DNA of 64,000 bases. Source: Burkholderiaceae bacterium. Its GTDB lineage: Bacteria; Pseudomonadota; Gammaproteobacteria; Burkholderiales; Burkholderiaceae_C. Within the stretch, counting starts at the first letter, position 1; every line of letters starts with the position of its first letter. The notes beneath the pieces are model-generated. The model ran no database searches. It saw only the letters and a list, made by a program, of their open reading frames with translations, and was not told the origin of the DNA. Position numbers and translations under genes: made by a program. Of the stretch, positions 51,154-61,428 are shown one piece after another. The stretch spans positions 62,001 to 126,000 of the forward strand of contig JAFEHU010000076.1 of the NCBI GenBank assembly GCA_017848435.1, in the 5' to 3' direction.

Positions 51154-53844
51154 TCAATCGGCAAGGGCGCGTGACACCACTTCACGCACGTCGTTGCTCA
51201 GGTCGGTCTTGGCGGCAACCCGGGCAATCGCCTCGCGGGCGGCGCTGCGGTAGGGTTCGGCCAGCTTGGTCCAACGGTCCAACGCACGGGCGAGGCGGGC
51301 GGCGACCTGGGCGTTGATGCCGTCCAGCTCCATCACGCGTTCGCTCCAGAACACATAGCCCGAGGCATCGGCGCGGTGGAAGGCGCCGGGGTTGGCCTGG
51401 CAGTAGGTGGACACGAGGCTGCGCGCGCGGTTGGGGTTGCGCAGGGAGAAGTCGGTGTGCTTCATCAACTGCCGCACACGGGGCAGCACGTCACCGCCCC
51501 GGTCGGGTGTGCCGGCCTGCAGCGCAAACCACTTGTCGATCACCAGCTCTTCCGCCTGGAACAGGCTGTGGAAGCGGGCCAGGGCATCGGCTGCCAGGGC
51601 ATGGCCGCTGGAGACCAGTGCGCTGAGGGCGCCCATGCGGTCGGTCATGTTGGTGGCGTCTTTGAAGCGCTGGAAGGTCTTGCCTGGCCAGACCATGTCA
51701 CCGCTCTCGCGGGCCGCCAGACACAGGTTGGCAAGCGCGAGGTTGGCCAGTGCGCGGCGGCCGCTGGCGGTGGCGTCGGGCGAGTAGCCGCCCGGCGTCT
51801 GGTGCGCCTCAAAGGCCCATTGCCAGTCGGCCTGCAGTGCGGTGGCCAATTGGCAACGCATGGCTTCGCGCACGGCATGGATGCGCTGTGGGTCCACCAC
51901 GGTCAACTGCTCGGCGATGTAGGTTTCCGACGGCAGCGTCAACACCAGTTCCTTGAAGGCGGCGTCCAGCGTGGGGTGGTGCAGCACGTCGCGCAGGGCG
52001 TTCACACACGCGTCGTCCAGCACCTGCACGCCGGCCAGGTCTGACTGCGATGCGGCCAGCGCGAGCGCGCGGCGCAGCACCAGCCGTTGCCCGGCTTCCC
52101 AGCGGTTGAAGGCGTTGCTGTCGTGCGCCAGCAGGGTGAGCAGTTCGTTGTCGGTGTAGCCGTAGTCCAGCGTGACCGGGGCCGAGAAGTCGCGCAGCAG
52201 CGACGGCACCGGTGCGTTGGCCACGTTCACAAACACCAGTTGCTGGCTTGGCTCGGTGAGGACGATGGTGCGCGACGTACCACCGGCGGTGCTTTCGCCC
52301 GCCAGTTGCAGCGGCAGATCGCACCCGTCTTGCCCCAGCAGGCCCAGGCTGACTGGGATCACAAACGGCGCCTTGTCGGGCTGGCCCGGCGTGGGCGCGC
52401 AGTGTTGCGTCAGGGTGAGCGTGTAGGTTTGCGCGGCAGCGTCATGAACACCGGTGGCCTGCAGGCGGGGCGTGCCGGCTTGGCTGTACCAGCGCTTGAA
52501 CTGCGGCAGCAGGCGGGCCAGGTCGCTCGCTGGGTTGGCGTCGGCTATGGCCTGGGCAAAGTCATCGCAGGTGACGGCTTGGCCGTCGTGCCGCGCGAAG
52601 TAGAGCGCCATGCCTTTCGCGAAGCCAGCCTGACCCACCAGGGTCTGCATCATCCGCACCACCTCGGCACCTTTTTCGTAGATGGTGACGGTGTAGAAGT
52701 TGTTGATCTCGATGTAGCTGTCGGGCCGCACCGGGTGCGCCATCGGGCCGGCGTCTTCGGGGAACTGAGAGGTGCGCAGCACGCGCACGTCTTCGATCCG
52801 CTTCACCGCGCGGGCGGACGGGGAGTCCGCCAGGTCCTGGCTGAACTCCTGGTCGCGGAAGACGGTGAGGCCTTCTTTCAGGCTGAGCTGGAACCAGTCG
52901 CGGCAGGTGATGCGGTTGCCGGTCCAGTTGTGAAAGTACTCGTGGCCGACCACGCTCTCGATGTTGGCGTAGTCCACGTCGGTGGCGGTGGCGGGGTTGG
53001 CCAGCACGTACTTGGTGTTGAAGATGTTGAGGCCCTTGTTCTCCATCGCGCCCATGTTGAAGTCGCCCACGGCAACGATCATGAAGCGTTCCAGGTCCAG
53101 GCTCAGGCCAAAGCGGGTTTCGTCCCAGGCGACGCTGGCCATCAGCGAGTTCATCGCGTGTTCGGTCTTGTCGAGGTCGCCAGGGCGCACATAGACCTGC
53201 AGCAGGTGGTCGTTGCCGGCGCGCGAGGTGATGCGCTGTTCGCGCGCCACCAGCTTGCCCGCCACCAGCGCGAACAGGTAGCAGGGTTTTTTGTGCGGGT
53301 CGACCCAGCGGGCAAAGTGGCGGCCGTCGTCCAGATCACCGTGTTCGACCAGGTTGCCGTTGGACAGCAGCACCGGGTACTTCGCCTTGTCGGCCCGCAG
53401 CGTGACGCTGTAGCTCGACATCACGTCAGGGCGGTCCAGGAAGTAGGTGATACGGCGGAAGCCTTCGGCCTCGCACTGGGTGAAGAACGAGTCGCCACTG
53501 ACGTACAGGCCCATCAGCTGCGTGTTTTTGGCCGGTGCGCAGGTGGTGAAGATTTCCAGCGCGAAGGGGTTGCCATCGGCGGGCAGGTTGTCCAGCACCA
53601 GCTGCGGCCCGTCCATCTTGAACGAGCTGCCCTGGCCGTTGACCAGCACCCGCGCGAGGTTGAGTTCCACGCCGTCGAGCCGCAGCGGCTGGGCCGCCAC
53701 CTCGGTGTTGCGGCGCACGGTCATCTTGTTCAGCACCCGCGTTTTCAGCGGGTCCAGATCAAAGCTGAGCTCGACGGTGTCGATCCAGTAGGCCGGCGCG
53801 GCGTAGTCTTCCCGGCGGACCACCGCCGTTTGTCCTTCACGCAT
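51154..53844 (-). CDS. pepN: aminopeptidase N
   Basis: An 896-residue M1 zinc aminopeptidase. The exopeptidase motif [12 protein letters not shown] (about 265) and the zinc site [16 protein letters not shown] (about 297) followed by [13 protein letters not shown] are intact. Domains follow the E. coli PepN layout of N-terminal beta sandwich, catalytic domain, small beta domain and a large helical C-terminus. It cleaves most N-terminal residues in the cytosol. It lies between prfB (21 bases) and fbp (11 bases). Confidence 0.97.
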   Translation of the reverse strand: MREGQTAVVRREDYAAPAYWIDTVELSFDLDPLKTRVLNKMTVRRNTEVAAQPLRLDGVELNLARVLVNGQGSSFKMDGPQLVLDNLPADGNPFALEIFTTCAPAKNTQLMGLYVSGDSFFTQCEAEGFRRITYFLDRPDVMSSYSVTLRADKAKYPVLLSNGNLVEHGDLDDGRHFARWVDPHKKPCYLFALVAGKLVAREQRITSRAGNDHLLQVYVRPGDLDKTEHAMNSLMASVAWDETRFGLSLDLERFMIVAVGDFNMGAMENKGLNIFNTKYVLANPATATDVDYANIESVVGHEYFHNWTGNRITCRDWFQLSLKEGLTVFRDQEFSQDLADSPSARAVKRIEDVRVLRTSQFPEDAGPMAHPVRPDSYIEINNFYTVTIYEKGAEVVRMMQTLVGQAGFAKGMALYFARHDGQAVTCDDFAQAIADANPASDLARLLPQFKRWYSQAGTPRLQATGVHDAAAQTYTLTLTQHCAPTPGQPDKAPFVIPVSLGLLGQDGCDLPLQLAGESTAGGTSRTIVLTEPSQQLVFVNVANAPVPSLLRDFSAPVTLDYGYTDNELLTLLAHDSNAFNRWEAGQRLVLRRALALAASQSDLAGVQVLDDACVNALRDVLHHPTLDAAFKELVLTLPSETYIAEQLTVVDPQRIHAVREAMRCQLATALQADWQWAFEAHQTPGGYSPDATASGRRALANLALANLCLAARESGDMVWPGKTFQRFKDATNMTDRMGALSALVSSGHALAADALARFHSLFQAEELVIDKWFALQAGTPDRGGDVLPRVRQLMKHTDFSLRNPNRARSLVSTYCQANPGAFHRADASGYVFWSERVMELDGINAQVAARLARALDRWTKLAEPYRSAAREAIARVAAKTDLSNDVREVVSRALAD

Positions 53845-53865
53845 GGGGTTTCTCCAAAAATGGCA

Positions 53866-54970
53866 TCAGACGCCCTGCTTCAGGGAGGCTTCAATAAAGG
53901 GGTCGAGGTCACCGTCCAGCACCTTTTGTGTGGCCGATGTCTCGAAGTTGGTTCGCAGGTCCTTGATGCGCGACTGGTCCAGCACGTAGCTGCGGATCTG
54001 GTGGCCCCAGCCCACGTCGGTCTTGGTGTCTTCCAGCTTCTGTTGCGCTTCCTGCTGCTTGCGCAGCTCGAAGTCGTACAGGCGCGAGCGCAACCGTTTC
54101 CAGGCCACGTCGCGGTTGCTGTGCTGGCTGCGGCCGTCCTGGCACTGGACCACGATGCCGGTGGGGATGTGGGTCAGGCGCACCGCCGAGTCGGTCTTGT
54201 TGATGTGCTGGCCCCCCGCGCCACTGGCGCGGAAAGTGTCGGTGCGCACGTCGGACGGGTTGATGTCGATCTCGATCGAGTCGTCGATCTCGGGGTAGAC
54301 GAACACGCTGGCGAAGCTGGTGTGACGGCCGCCGGCCGAGTCGAACGGGCTCTTGCGCACCAGGCGGTGCACGCCGGTCTCGGTGCGCAGCAGGCCAAAG
54401 GCGTACTCGCCCTCGACCTTGATGGTCGCGCCCTTGATGCCGGCCGTGTCACCGGGTGACTCGTCTTCAATTTGCGTCTTGAAGCCCTTGCGCTCGGCGT
54501 ACTTCAGGTACTGGCGCAGCAACATGCTGGCCCAGTCGCAGGCCTCGGTGCCGCCGGCGCCGGCCTGGATGTCCAGAAAAGCGTTCAGCGGGTCAGCCGG
54601 GTTGTTGAACATGCGGCGGAATTCGAGCTGCTCCACGTCCTTGGCGAGGCTGGCGGCGTCCGCTTCAATCGAGAGCAGGCCGTTGTCGTCGCCCTCGTCG
54701 CGGCTCATCTCGAACAACTCGCTGTTGTCGGCCAGTTCGCTCTGCAGGCGGTCCAGTGTGGACACCACCGCTTCCAGCGACTTCTTCTCGCGACCCAGTT
54801 CCTGCGCGCGCTTGGAATCGTTCCAGACGGTGGGGTCTTCCAGTGCGGCGTTGACTTCTAGCAGTCGACGGGCTTTTTGATCGTAGTCAAAGATACCCCC
54901 GTAACTCTTGCGTGCGTGCGGCGAGGTCGGTCAATTGGGTGCCAATGGCGTTGGTGCGTTCTGCGTCCAT
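53866..54970 (-). CDS. prfB: peptide chain release factor 2, with programmed +1 frameshift
   Basis: RF2 of 367 residues recognises UGA and UAA. The first 27 codons ([18 protein letters not shown]..., 54970-54890) end at an in-frame TGA (54889-54887). Translation then shifts +1 and continues from GAC (54888) to 53866. The SPF tripeptide is in [10 protein letters not shown] and the catalytic GGQ in [17 protein letters not shown]. Without the frameshift, RF2 would be a 27-residue peptide, giving autoregulation. It precedes pepN. Confidence 0.96.
54886..54901 (-). other. prfB programmed +1 frameshift site
   Basis: On the minus strand CGGGGGTATCTTTGAC contains the Shine-Dalgarno-like GGGGG, three bases, the slippery CTT and the stop TGA followed by C. 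It is almost identical to the E. coli prfB recoding site. Low RF2 slows termination at TGA and favours the shift. Confidence 0.95.
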
Positions 54971-55009
54971 GGTGTGGGTCCGGTCTGGTTGGCGAAAACG
55001 ACGATTTTC

Positions 55010-55912
55010 TCATGCCAGGAACGCTGCCACCGCCTGCGCCACCGCGACCGGCTGGTCGTGGTGCAGCATGTGGCCCGCATCGTGGATGTGGGCGGTCTGC
55101 AGGGTGGGCACGGCTTTCAGCCGTTCGTAATACTCGGCCAGGGTGTACTGGCCGTTCCACCACTTTTCCAGGCTGTTGTCGCTGGCGTCCACAGCCAGCA
55201 CCGGGGCGGTGATGCGGCGATAGATTTCCAGCACTTCTTCGACGCGGTAGAGCTGCGGGTTGGTGAGCTTGTGGGCCGGGTCGCCGAGGATTTCCCATTC
55301 GCCGCTGGCGGTTTCGCGGGCCCAGTGGCGGGCCAGCCAGTCGGCTTTGTCGTGCGTCAGGCGGGGGTTGGTTTTCATCAGCCGGCGGGCCACGCCGTCG
55401 GCGCTGGCGTAGGGGCGCAGCACGGTGTCGCCCCGGTGCAGGGCTTTGAGTTCGTCCATCCAGCGTGCCAAGCGGCCCGGAGCCTGTGCCGGGCGCGTGG
55501 CGGGCATGCCAAAGCCTTCGAGGTTGATGAGTTTGCGCACGCGTTCCGGGCGCACGCCGCTGTACAGCATGGCGACGTTGCCACCCATGCTGTGGCCCAG
55601 CAGGTCGACTGACTGGTTGGGGGCAATGTGGTCGATGACGGCGTCGAGGTCGGCGAGGTAGTCGGCGAACCAGTAGCCGTCGGTGCGTGGCCAGTCGGTC
55701 AGGCCGTAGCCGCGCCAGTCGGGGGCGACGATGTGGCGGTCTTCGGCAAAGGCGTCCACCACGAACTGGAACGAGGCGGACACGTCCATCCAGCCGTGCA
55801 CCATCACCAGGGGGGGCTGGCTGGCGCTGGGTGTGCCCCAGGTGCGCAGGTGGTAATTCAGGTGGCGCAGCGGTGCGAATTCGCTGCGGGAGGCGCGCTG
55901 GGGAGAGTACAT
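55010..55912 (-). CDS. alpha/beta hydrolase
   Basis: A 300-residue alpha/beta-hydrolase fold enzyme. The oxyanion motif is MVHGWMD, the nucleophile elbow is LLGHSMGGNVAM with Ser (about 120), and the acid and base are in LAVDASDNSL and HDAGHMLHHDQP. Substrate unknown. The ATG at 55912 (MYSPQRASRSEF) is used; a GTG seven codons upstream also opens the frame, and neither has a clear ribosome site. It lies 39 bases before prfB on the same strand. Confidence 0.87.
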   Translation of the reverse strand: MYSPQRASRSEFAPLRHLNYHLRTWGTPSASQPPLVMVHGWMDVSASFQFVVDAFAEDRHIVAPDWRGYGLTDWPRTDGYWFADYLADLDAVIDHIAPNQSVDLLGHSMGGNVAMLYSGVRPERVRKLINLEGFGMPATRPAQAPGRLARWMDELKALHRGDTVLRPYASADGVARRLMKTNPRLTHDKADWLARHWARETASGEWEILGDPAHKLTNPQLYRVEEVLEIYRRITAPVLAVDASDNSLEKWWNGQYTLAEYYERLKAVPTLQTAHIHDAGHMLHHDQPVAVAQAVAAFLA

Positions 55913-55988
55913 GGGGGCATCATACGAAGCCACTGCGTTGGGTGCCGTCGGCGGGGCGACAGCGGGGGCTTCTCAAACAGATTAGATA

Positions 55989-56055
55989 GCTATGAAATTC
56001 ATAGCTGAATCGCCAGATTCCACTAAGGCCTGAGCACGATTTGGCTTGAATTCAT
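55989..56055 (+). repeat. dispersed hairpin-tail repeat, copy 6
   Basis: The hairpin GCTATG-AAATT-CATAGC (55989-56005) is followed by TGAATCGCCAGATTCCACT, AAGGCCTGAG and CACGATTTGGCTTGAATT. It is one of the best-preserved copies and lies between the hydrolase and the OmpA gene. Confidence 0.93.
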
Positions 56056-56101
56056 TGCCCAACGGCGCTGGCAGGGCCGTTTGCGGCCCTGCACGGGGGG
56101 T

Positions 56102-56770
56102 TCAGCGCTGTGCCGCCTGCACCGGCTCGGCCACAAAAATCTCGACGCGGCGGTTGGCGTTGCGGCCTTTCACGGTGGCGTTGTCGGCCACGGGTTCGCG
56201 CGAGCCGCGGCCGTCGATGGCGATGCGGTTGAACGCCACGCCACGTGCGATCAGATAGTCGCGCGAGCTGGCGGCGCGCTCCACCGACAGCGGGTTGTTG
56301 ACCGCGTCGCTGCCGGTGCTGTCGGTGTGGCCGACGATGGTGACGGTGGTGACCTGGTGCTGCTGCAGGCTGGTGGCAAATTTGTCCAGCACCGGCGCAA
56401 AGTTGGGCTTGATCGCCGAGCGGCCCACGTCAAAGGAAATGTCACTCGGGATGTCGAGCTTCAGGCGGTTGTCGGCCGTTTGCGACACGGCCACGCCGGT
56501 GCCCTGGGTGGCCTGTTCCATCGCGCGTTTTTGCTCCTGCATCTTCTGCGACCACAAATAGCCCGCGCCCGCGCCCAGGGCGCCGCCAATCGCCGCACCA
56601 CGGGCAGCTGTGCCGGAGTTGCCGGTCACCGCGCCAATGACCGCACCCGCTGCGGCGCCAATGGCGGCTCCGCGCCCGGTGTCTTGCTGGGTCTGGGTCA
56701 TGTTGGTGCAGGCCGACAGGCCGGCCACCAGCAGGGCGGCGCACGAGAGGGTGGTGACGGTGTGTTTCAT
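56102..56770 (-). CDS. OmpA family lipoprotein
   Basis: A 222-residue outer-membrane lipoprotein. The signal ends in the lipobox LSAC. Residues 30-75 are a glycine-zipper region (GAAIGAAAGAVIGAVTG, AARGAAIGGALGAGAGYLW) that may cross or associate with a membrane. The C-terminal OmpA domain (about 100-215) has the peptidoglycan-binding GHTDSTGSDAVNNPLSVERA and NRRVEIFV. It resembles YiaD/PilL-type proteins and anchors the outer membrane to the wall. Confidence 0.92.
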   Translation of the reverse strand: MKHTVTTLSCAALLVAGLSACTNMTQTQQDTGRGAAIGAAAGAVIGAVTGNSGTAARGAAIGGALGAGAGYLWSQKMQEQKRAMEQATQGTGVAVSQTADNRLKLDIPSDISFDVGRSAIKPNFAPVLDKFATSLQQHQVTTVTIVGHTDSTGSDAVNNPLSVERAASSRDYLIARGVAFNRIAIDGRGSREPVADNATVKGRNANRRVEIFVAEPVQAAQR

Positions 56771-56949
56771 GGGGGCTCCTTGACGGCGAAGCGAAAGGCG
56801 GATGCCTTGCGTGTGCAAACCATGATAAAGCGTCGCCATGGCACGGTGGGGCGATGCCCCCGCCAGCGCTGGGGTTGGCCCGCCGCCTGCAGGCCGTGGG
56901 CCCGGAACGTAAACTTGGTGCCCCACACCCAACGACCGTACCGCCCGCC

Positions 56950-58014
56950 ATGAAACACACCCTCCTCGGCACCAGTGGCCTCCGCGTTCCCGCCATCTGC
57001 CTCGGCACCATGACCTTTGGCGAACAGGTGGCCGAAGCAGACGCCCACGCGCTGATGGACCACGCCCTGGCGCGCGGCGTCAACTTCCTCGACACGGCCG
57101 AGATGTATGCCGTGCCGCCCAAGGCCGAGACCTTCGGCGCCACAGAAACCATCCTCGGCAACTGGTTCGCCCGCCGGCCCGGCGTGCGCCAGCAGGTGGT
57201 GCTGGCCACCAAGGTGGCTGGCCCCTCGCGCAACATGCCCTGGGTGCGCGGCGGCAGCCCCGACCTGACGCCCAGCGACATCCGCGCCGCCTGCGACGCC
57301 AGCCTCAAGCGCCTGCAGACCGACGTGATCGACCTCTACCAGATCCACTGGCCGGTGCGCAACGCGCCGATGTTCGGCATGGCCTACTTCGACCCGTCGC
57401 GCGACAAGCCGGTCACGTCCATCCACGACCAGCTCGACGCGATGGCCGGGCTGGTGAAAGCTGGCAAGGTGCGCGCCATTGGCCTGTCCAACGAAACGCC
57501 TTACGGCGTGGCCGAGTTCGTGCGGCTGGCCGAACAGCATGGCCTGCCGCGCGTGGCCACGGTGCAAAACCCGTACTGCCTGGTCAACCGCACGTTGGAG
57601 AACGGGCTCGACGAGGCCATGCACCGGCTCAACGTGTCCCTGCTGGCCTACTCGCCACTGGCCTTTGGCCTGCTCACCGGCAAATACGACGCCAGTGGCC
57701 TCACCGGCGAGGCGGCGCCCATGGCCGGGCGGCTGGCCAAATACGAGTCGATGCGCAAGCAGCGCTGGGGCCGGCCTGAAGCGCTGGTGGCCGCCAAGCG
57801 CTACAACCAGTTGGCGCGGGACAACGGCCTCACACCGGTGCAGATGGCGCTGGCCTTCTGCTACACCAAATGGCAGGTGGCCAGCACCATCATTGGCATC
57901 ACCTCCCAGGCGCAGCTGGACGACGACATCGACGCGCTGGGCATCACCTTGTCACCCGAGCTGTTGGCCGCCATCGACGCCATCCGCTGGGACATGAAAG
58001 ACCCAGCCCTGTAA
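56950..58014 (+). CDS. tas: aldo/keto reductase, Tas type
   Basis: A 354-residue NADP(H)-dependent aldo-keto reductase. The catalytic Tyr is in FLDTAEMYAVPPKAETFG, the Lys in VLATKVAGPSRNM and the His in IDLYQIHWPVRNAPMFG. The C-terminal cofactor segment SPLAFGLLTGKYD is conserved. This pattern matches E. coli Tas, whose physiological substrate is unclear. The ATG gives MKHTLLGTSGLRVPAICLG. It is the first of tas-ybaK-plsY, 10 bases before ybaK, and divergent from the OmpA gene. Confidence 0.9.
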   Translation: MKHTLLGTSGLRVPAICLGTMTFGEQVAEADAHALMDHALARGVNFLDTAEMYAVPPKAETFGATETILGNWFARRPGVRQQVVLATKVAGPSRNMPWVRGGSPDLTPSDIRAACDASLKRLQTDVIDLYQIHWPVRNAPMFGMAYFDPSRDKPVTSIHDQLDAMAGLVKAGKVRAIGLSNETPYGVAEFVRLAEQHGLPRVATVQNPYCLVNRTLENGLDEAMHRLNVSLLAYSPLAFGLLTGKYDASGLTGEAAPMAGRLAKYESMRKQRWGRPEALVAAKRYNQLARDNGLTPVQMALAFCYTKWQVASTIIGITSQAQLDDDIDALGITLSPELLAAIDAIRWDMKDPAL

Positions 58015-58024
58015 ATCGAACGCC

Positions 58025-58516
58025 ATGGGTAAAAAAGACCACGTCAGCGAAACCCCGGCCACGCAGCTGCTCAAGGCCCACAAAGTCGCCTACACCGAGC
58101 ACCCCTACGAGTACTTGGAACACGGCGGCGCGCAGCACAGCGCACAGGTGCTGGGCCTGGACCCGTTCACCGTGGTGAAAACGCTGGTGATGCAAGACCA
58201 GGACGCCAAGCCGCTGCTGGTGCTGATGCACGGCAACCGCACCGTGTCCACCAAAAACCTGGCCAGGCAGATCGGTGCCAAGTCGGTCGAACCGTGCAAG
58301 CCCGAGGTCGCCAACCGGCACAGCGGCTATCTGGTGGGCGGCACCTCGCCGTTTGGCACCCGCAAAACCATGCCGGTCTACATCGAGTCCAGCATCCTCG
58401 GTTTGCCGCGCATTGCCATCAATGGCGGGCGGCGTGGCTTTCTGGTCGGGCTGGACCCGCAGGTGTGTGTGTTGTTGCTCGGTGCCAAGCCGGTGCAGTG
58501 TGCGCTGGCAGAATAA
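58025..58516 (+). CDS. ybaK: Cys-tRNA(Pro) deacylase YbaK
   Basis: A 163-residue trans-editing enzyme of the INS superfamily that hydrolyses Cys-tRNA-Pro misformed by ProRS. Key segments are [20 protein letters not shown], the catalytic Lys in [12 protein letters not shown], and [20 protein letters not shown]. Length matches E. coli. It complements proS (8714), whose own INS domain clears Ala-tRNA-Pro. It lies 10 bases after tas and 5 bases before plsY. Confidence 0.95.
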   Translation: MGKKDHVSETPATQLLKAHKVAYTEHPYEYLEHGGAQHSAQVLGLDPFTVVKTLVMQDQDAKPLLVLMHGNRTVSTKNLARQIGAKSVEPCKPEVANRHSGYLVGGTSPFGTRKTMPVYIESSILGLPRIAINGGRRGFLVGLDPQVCVLLLGAKPVQCALAE

Positions 58517-58521
58517 CCCCC

Positions 58522-59148
58522 ATGGAAGCTCTCTACCCCGCCATGGCCACCGTGGCCGCCTACCTGCTGGGCTCGCTGTCGTTCGCCGTCATCGTCAGCC
58601 GCCTCATGGGCCTGAGCGACCCGCGCAGCTACGGCAGCAAGAACCCGGGCGCGACCAACGTGCTGCGCTCCGGCAGCAAAGTCGCCGCCATCGCCACGCT
58701 GCTGCTGGACGCGATGAAGGGCTTTCTGCCCATCGTGCTGGTGCGCACGCTGGGCCAACCGTATGGCCTGGAAGAGGGCACCGTGGCTTTGGCGGCGCTG
58801 GCCGCGTTCCTGGGCCACCTGTACCCGGTGTTTTTCCGGTTTGAGGGCGGCAAGGGCGTGGCCACGGCGCTGGGCGCGCTGTTTGGCATCCACTGGGCGC
58901 TGGGGCTGGCCACCGGTGGCACCTGGCTGATCGTTGCTTTCTTCTTCCGCTACTCGTCGCTTGCCTCGCTGGCCGCAGCGGTGTTTGCCCCGATCTACTA
59001 CCTGTTTGGCCACCGGGTGGTCTGGTACGCCGACAAAGCCATTGCGGTGGCCATTGTGGTGATGGCGATGCTGCTGGTCTGGCGCCACCGCGAGAACATC
59101 AACCGGCTGATCCAGGGCAAAGAGTCGCGGCTGGGCCGCAAGAAGTAA
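58522..59148 (+). CDS. plsY: glycerol-3-phosphate acyltransferase PlsY
   Basis: A 208-residue inner-membrane acyltransferase that uses acyl-phosphate to acylate glycerol 3-phosphate, the first step of phospholipid synthesis. The three cytoplasmic motifs are seen as [36 protein letters not shown] and the final basic loop near [12 protein letters not shown]. About five hydrophobic segments are present. The ATG at 58522 is used; an ATG seven codons on is an alternative. Confidence 0.95.
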   Translation: MEALYPAMATVAAYLLGSLSFAVIVSRLMGLSDPRSYGSKNPGATNVLRSGSKVAAIATLLLDAMKGFLPIVLVRTLGQPYGLEEGTVALAALAAFLGHLYPVFFRFEGGKGVATALGALFGIHWALGLATGGTWLIVAFFFRYSSLASLAAAVFAPIYYLFGHRVVWYADKAIAVAIVVMAMLLVWRHRENINRLIQGKESRLGRKK

Positions 59149-59163
59149 CGCGTCGGCAGCGCT

Positions 59164-59817
59164 TCAGTAGCGCCGTTCCAGCGTCATCTGGTCCGCGTCG
59201 CGGCGCATCTGGAAGCGGTTCAGAAAGCTGTTGCCCAGCAGCACATAGGGCATCGGCTGCGGTGTGACCACCGCGTCCACCCCGTACACGTTCACGTCGC
59301 CCAGCCGCATGCTGTCGAGTTTCAGCCGGTAACCCTGCACCTGGCCATTGGCGGTGTTCAGCCGCACCGGCTGGCCGCTGGTGTAGGCAATGCCCAGCCG
59401 CTCGGCTTCGGCGGCCCCCATGGCCACCTGCGTGGCGCCGGTGTCCACCAGGAACTGCACTGGCCGGTTGTTGATGCTGCCGTTGGCCATGAAATGCCCA
59501 CCCGCGTTGGCGGTGAGCACCACGCGGTTGCCACCGCCGTCCGCATGGGTGCGCGTGCCCACGCTGGCGGGTGCGTCGCCCACCCGCAGCGTGAGCGTCT
59601 TGCCGCCCACTTCCACCACCGCCGCGTCACCCTGGGTGGAGATGACCTTCACACCCCGGTGCGTTTCGCCCGGCGCCACGCTTTTGGGGGCGGAGCCGTC
59701 CACCAGCAGCAGGGCGCGGTTGCCCAGCATGCCGGTGAGGGTGACGGATTGAGCCCATACGCCGCCCAACAGGCAGCCCGCAGCCAAAACTGCGGTGCGT
59801 CGCAGGGCAGCCTTCAT
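59164..59817 (-). CDS. retropepsin-like aspartic protease, exported (TIGR02281 type)
   Basis: A 217-residue protein. A signal peptide (residues 1-22, RRTAVLAAGCLLGGVWA) precedes an N-terminal region with GVKVISTQGDAAVVEVGGK. A single retropepsin-like domain (about 100-215) has the active-site FLVDTGATQVAMG and the flap/ILG-like YVLLGNSFLNRF. Such single-domain proteases must dimerise; targets in the envelope are unknown. It follows yajQ by 7 bases on the same strand. Confidence 0.85.
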   Translation of the reverse strand: MKAALRRTAVLAAGCLLGGVWAQSVTLTGMLGNRALLLVDGSAPKSVAPGETHRGVKVISTQGDAAVVEVGGKTLTLRVGDAPASVGTRTHADGGGNRVVLTANAGGHFMANGSINNRPVQFLVDTGATQVAMGAAEAERLGIAYTSGQPVRLNTANGQVQGYRLKLDSMRLGDVNVYGVDAVVTPQPMPYVLLGNSFLNRFQMRRDADQMTLERRY

Positions 59818-59824
59818 CGGTGTT

Positions 59825-60310
59825 TCAGTCGCGGAAGTTGTTAAAGGAAATTGGCAGGTCAGAGATCTCTTTGCGCAGCAGGGCCATCGCCGCCTGCAGG
59901 TCGTCGCGTTTGGCGCCGTTGACACGCACCGCGTCGCCCTGGATGGACGCCTGTACCTTGAGCTTGCTGTCCTTGATGGCCTTGGTGATTTTCTTGGCCT
60001 GCTCGGTCTCGATGCCGTTGCGCACCTTGATGACCTGCTTGACCTTGTCTCCGCCCATTTTCTGCACGTCGCCCACGTCCAGGAAGCGCACGTCCACCTC
60101 GCGTTTGGCCAGCTTGGCACGCAGCACGTCTTCCACCTGCTGGAGCTGGAAGTCGGCATCGCCAAACAGCGTGATTTCCTTGTCTTTCAGCTCGATGGCG
60201 GCCGAGGTGCCTTTGAAATCGAAGCGCGTGCCGATTTCTTTGGCGGTGTTGTCCACCGCGTTTTTCACTTCAACCAGATTGGGTTCACACACGGTGTCAA
60301 AAGAGGGCAT
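59825..60310 (-). CDS. yajQ: YajQ family nucleotide-binding protein
   Basis: A 161-residue UPF0234/YajQ protein with two ferredoxin-like folds. It starts [20 protein letters not shown] and contains [17 protein letters not shown] and the C-terminal [20 protein letters not shown]. YajQ proteins bind nucleotides, and a Xanthomonas homologue binds cyclic di-GMP as an effector. The ATG at 60310 fits the family; the frame is open further upstream toward murB. It is divergent from murB and co-directional with the aspartic protease. Confidence 0.95.
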   Translation of the reverse strand: MPSFDTVCEPNLVEVKNAVDNTAKEIGTRFDFKGTSAAIELKDKEITLFGDADFQLQQVEDVLRAKLAKREVDVRFLDVGDVQKMGGDKVKQVIKVRNGIETEQAKKITKAIKDSKLKVQASIQGDAVRVNGAKRDDLQAAMALLRKEISDLPISFNNFRD

Positions 60311-60377
60311 GGCAGGTCCGTCAGGGTAGGTTGGCACACGCGGGCCATTGCCCGCCGTTATCACTGACAATTCTCCC

Positions 60378-61418
60378 ATGTTCACTGAAACCAATGTGCC
60401 GCTCCAGCCCTACAACACCTTCGGCATTGTTGCCAAGGCCCACACGCTGGTGCGCGTGCGCAGCGTGGCCGACGTGCAGGCGGTGGCGGCCAACGCGGGT
60501 TTGGCCGCGCACCCGGCGTTCGTGCTCGGCGGCGGCAGCAACCTGGTGCTGACGGGCGACGTGAAGCCGCTGGTGCTCAAGGTGGAAGTGATGGGCATCC
60601 GGCTGGTGGAAGACACCGCCAAGGCCTGGGTGGTGGAGGCCGGTGCCGGCGAGAACTGGCACGACGTGGTGGCCTGGACGCTGGCCCACGGGTACCCCGG
60701 TTTGGAGAACCTGGCGCTGATCCCCGGCACCACCGGCGCCTCGCCGGTGCAGAACATCGGCGCTTACGGGGTGGAGCTGCAAGACCGGTTCGAGTCGCTC
60801 GACGCGGTCGATCTGGCCACGGGCCAGACCTTCACCCTGAACGCCGCCCAGTGCGCCTTTGGCTACCGCGACTCGGTGTTCAAACACGCGCCCAAGCGGC
60901 CGGGTGACTTCGGCCTGGCGGGAAAAGCACTCATCACCCACGTGCGCCTGCGCCTGCCCAAGCCCTGGAAACCGGTGCTGGGCTACGCCGACCTGGAGAA
61001 AAAAATCGCCGAGACCGGCACCACGCAGCCCAGCGCGCAGCAGATCTTCGACTGGGTCTGCGCCATTCGCCGCGCCAAGCTGCCCGACCCGCAGGTGGTG
61101 GGCAACGCCGGCAGCTTCTTCAAGAACCCGACCGTCACCCCCGAGCAGTGCGCCGACATCATTGCCCGCGAGCCCCGGGTGGTGCACTACCCGATGGTGG
61201 ACGGCAACATCAAGCTCGCCGCCGGCTGGTTGATTGACGCCTGCGGCTGGAAGGGCAAGTCGGTGGGCCAGGCCAGCGTCTACGAGAAGCAGGCGCTGGT
61301 GCTGGTGAACCGGGGTGGTGCCACCGGCGGCGAAGTGATGACGCTGGCCGGCGCGATCCAGACCAGCGTCTACGAGCGTTTTGGCATCCGGCTGGAACCC
61401 GAGCCGGTGGTGATTTGA
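60378..61418 (+). CDS. murB: UDP-N-acetylenolpyruvoylglucosamine reductase
   Basis: A 346-residue type I MurB, the FAD enzyme that forms UDP-MurNAc in peptidoglycan synthesis. The FAD-binding [20 protein letters not shown] and [14 protein letters not shown] segments are present. [20 protein letters not shown], the proton donor Ser in [11 protein letters not shown], and the type I loop (about 200-260) follow. The C-terminus [14 protein letters not shown] is typical. It is divergent from yajQ and 10 bases before a glycine-rich membrane protein gene. Confidence 0.97.
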   Translation: MFTETNVPLQPYNTFGIVAKAHTLVRVRSVADVQAVAANAGLAAHPAFVLGGGSNLVLTGDVKPLVLKVEVMGIRLVEDTAKAWVVEAGAGENWHDVVAWTLAHGYPGLENLALIPGTTGASPVQNIGAYGVELQDRFESLDAVDLATGQTFTLNAAQCAFGYRDSVFKHAPKRPGDFGLAGKALITHVRLRLPKPWKPVLGYADLEKKIAETGTTQPSAQQIFDWVCAIRRAKLPDPQVVGNAGSFFKNPTVTPEQCADIIAREPRVVHYPMVDGNIKLAAGWLIDACGWKGKSVGQASVYEKQALVLVNRGGATGGEVMTLAGAIQTSVYERFGIRLEPEPVVI

Positions 61419-61428
61419 GGCGGTGAAC

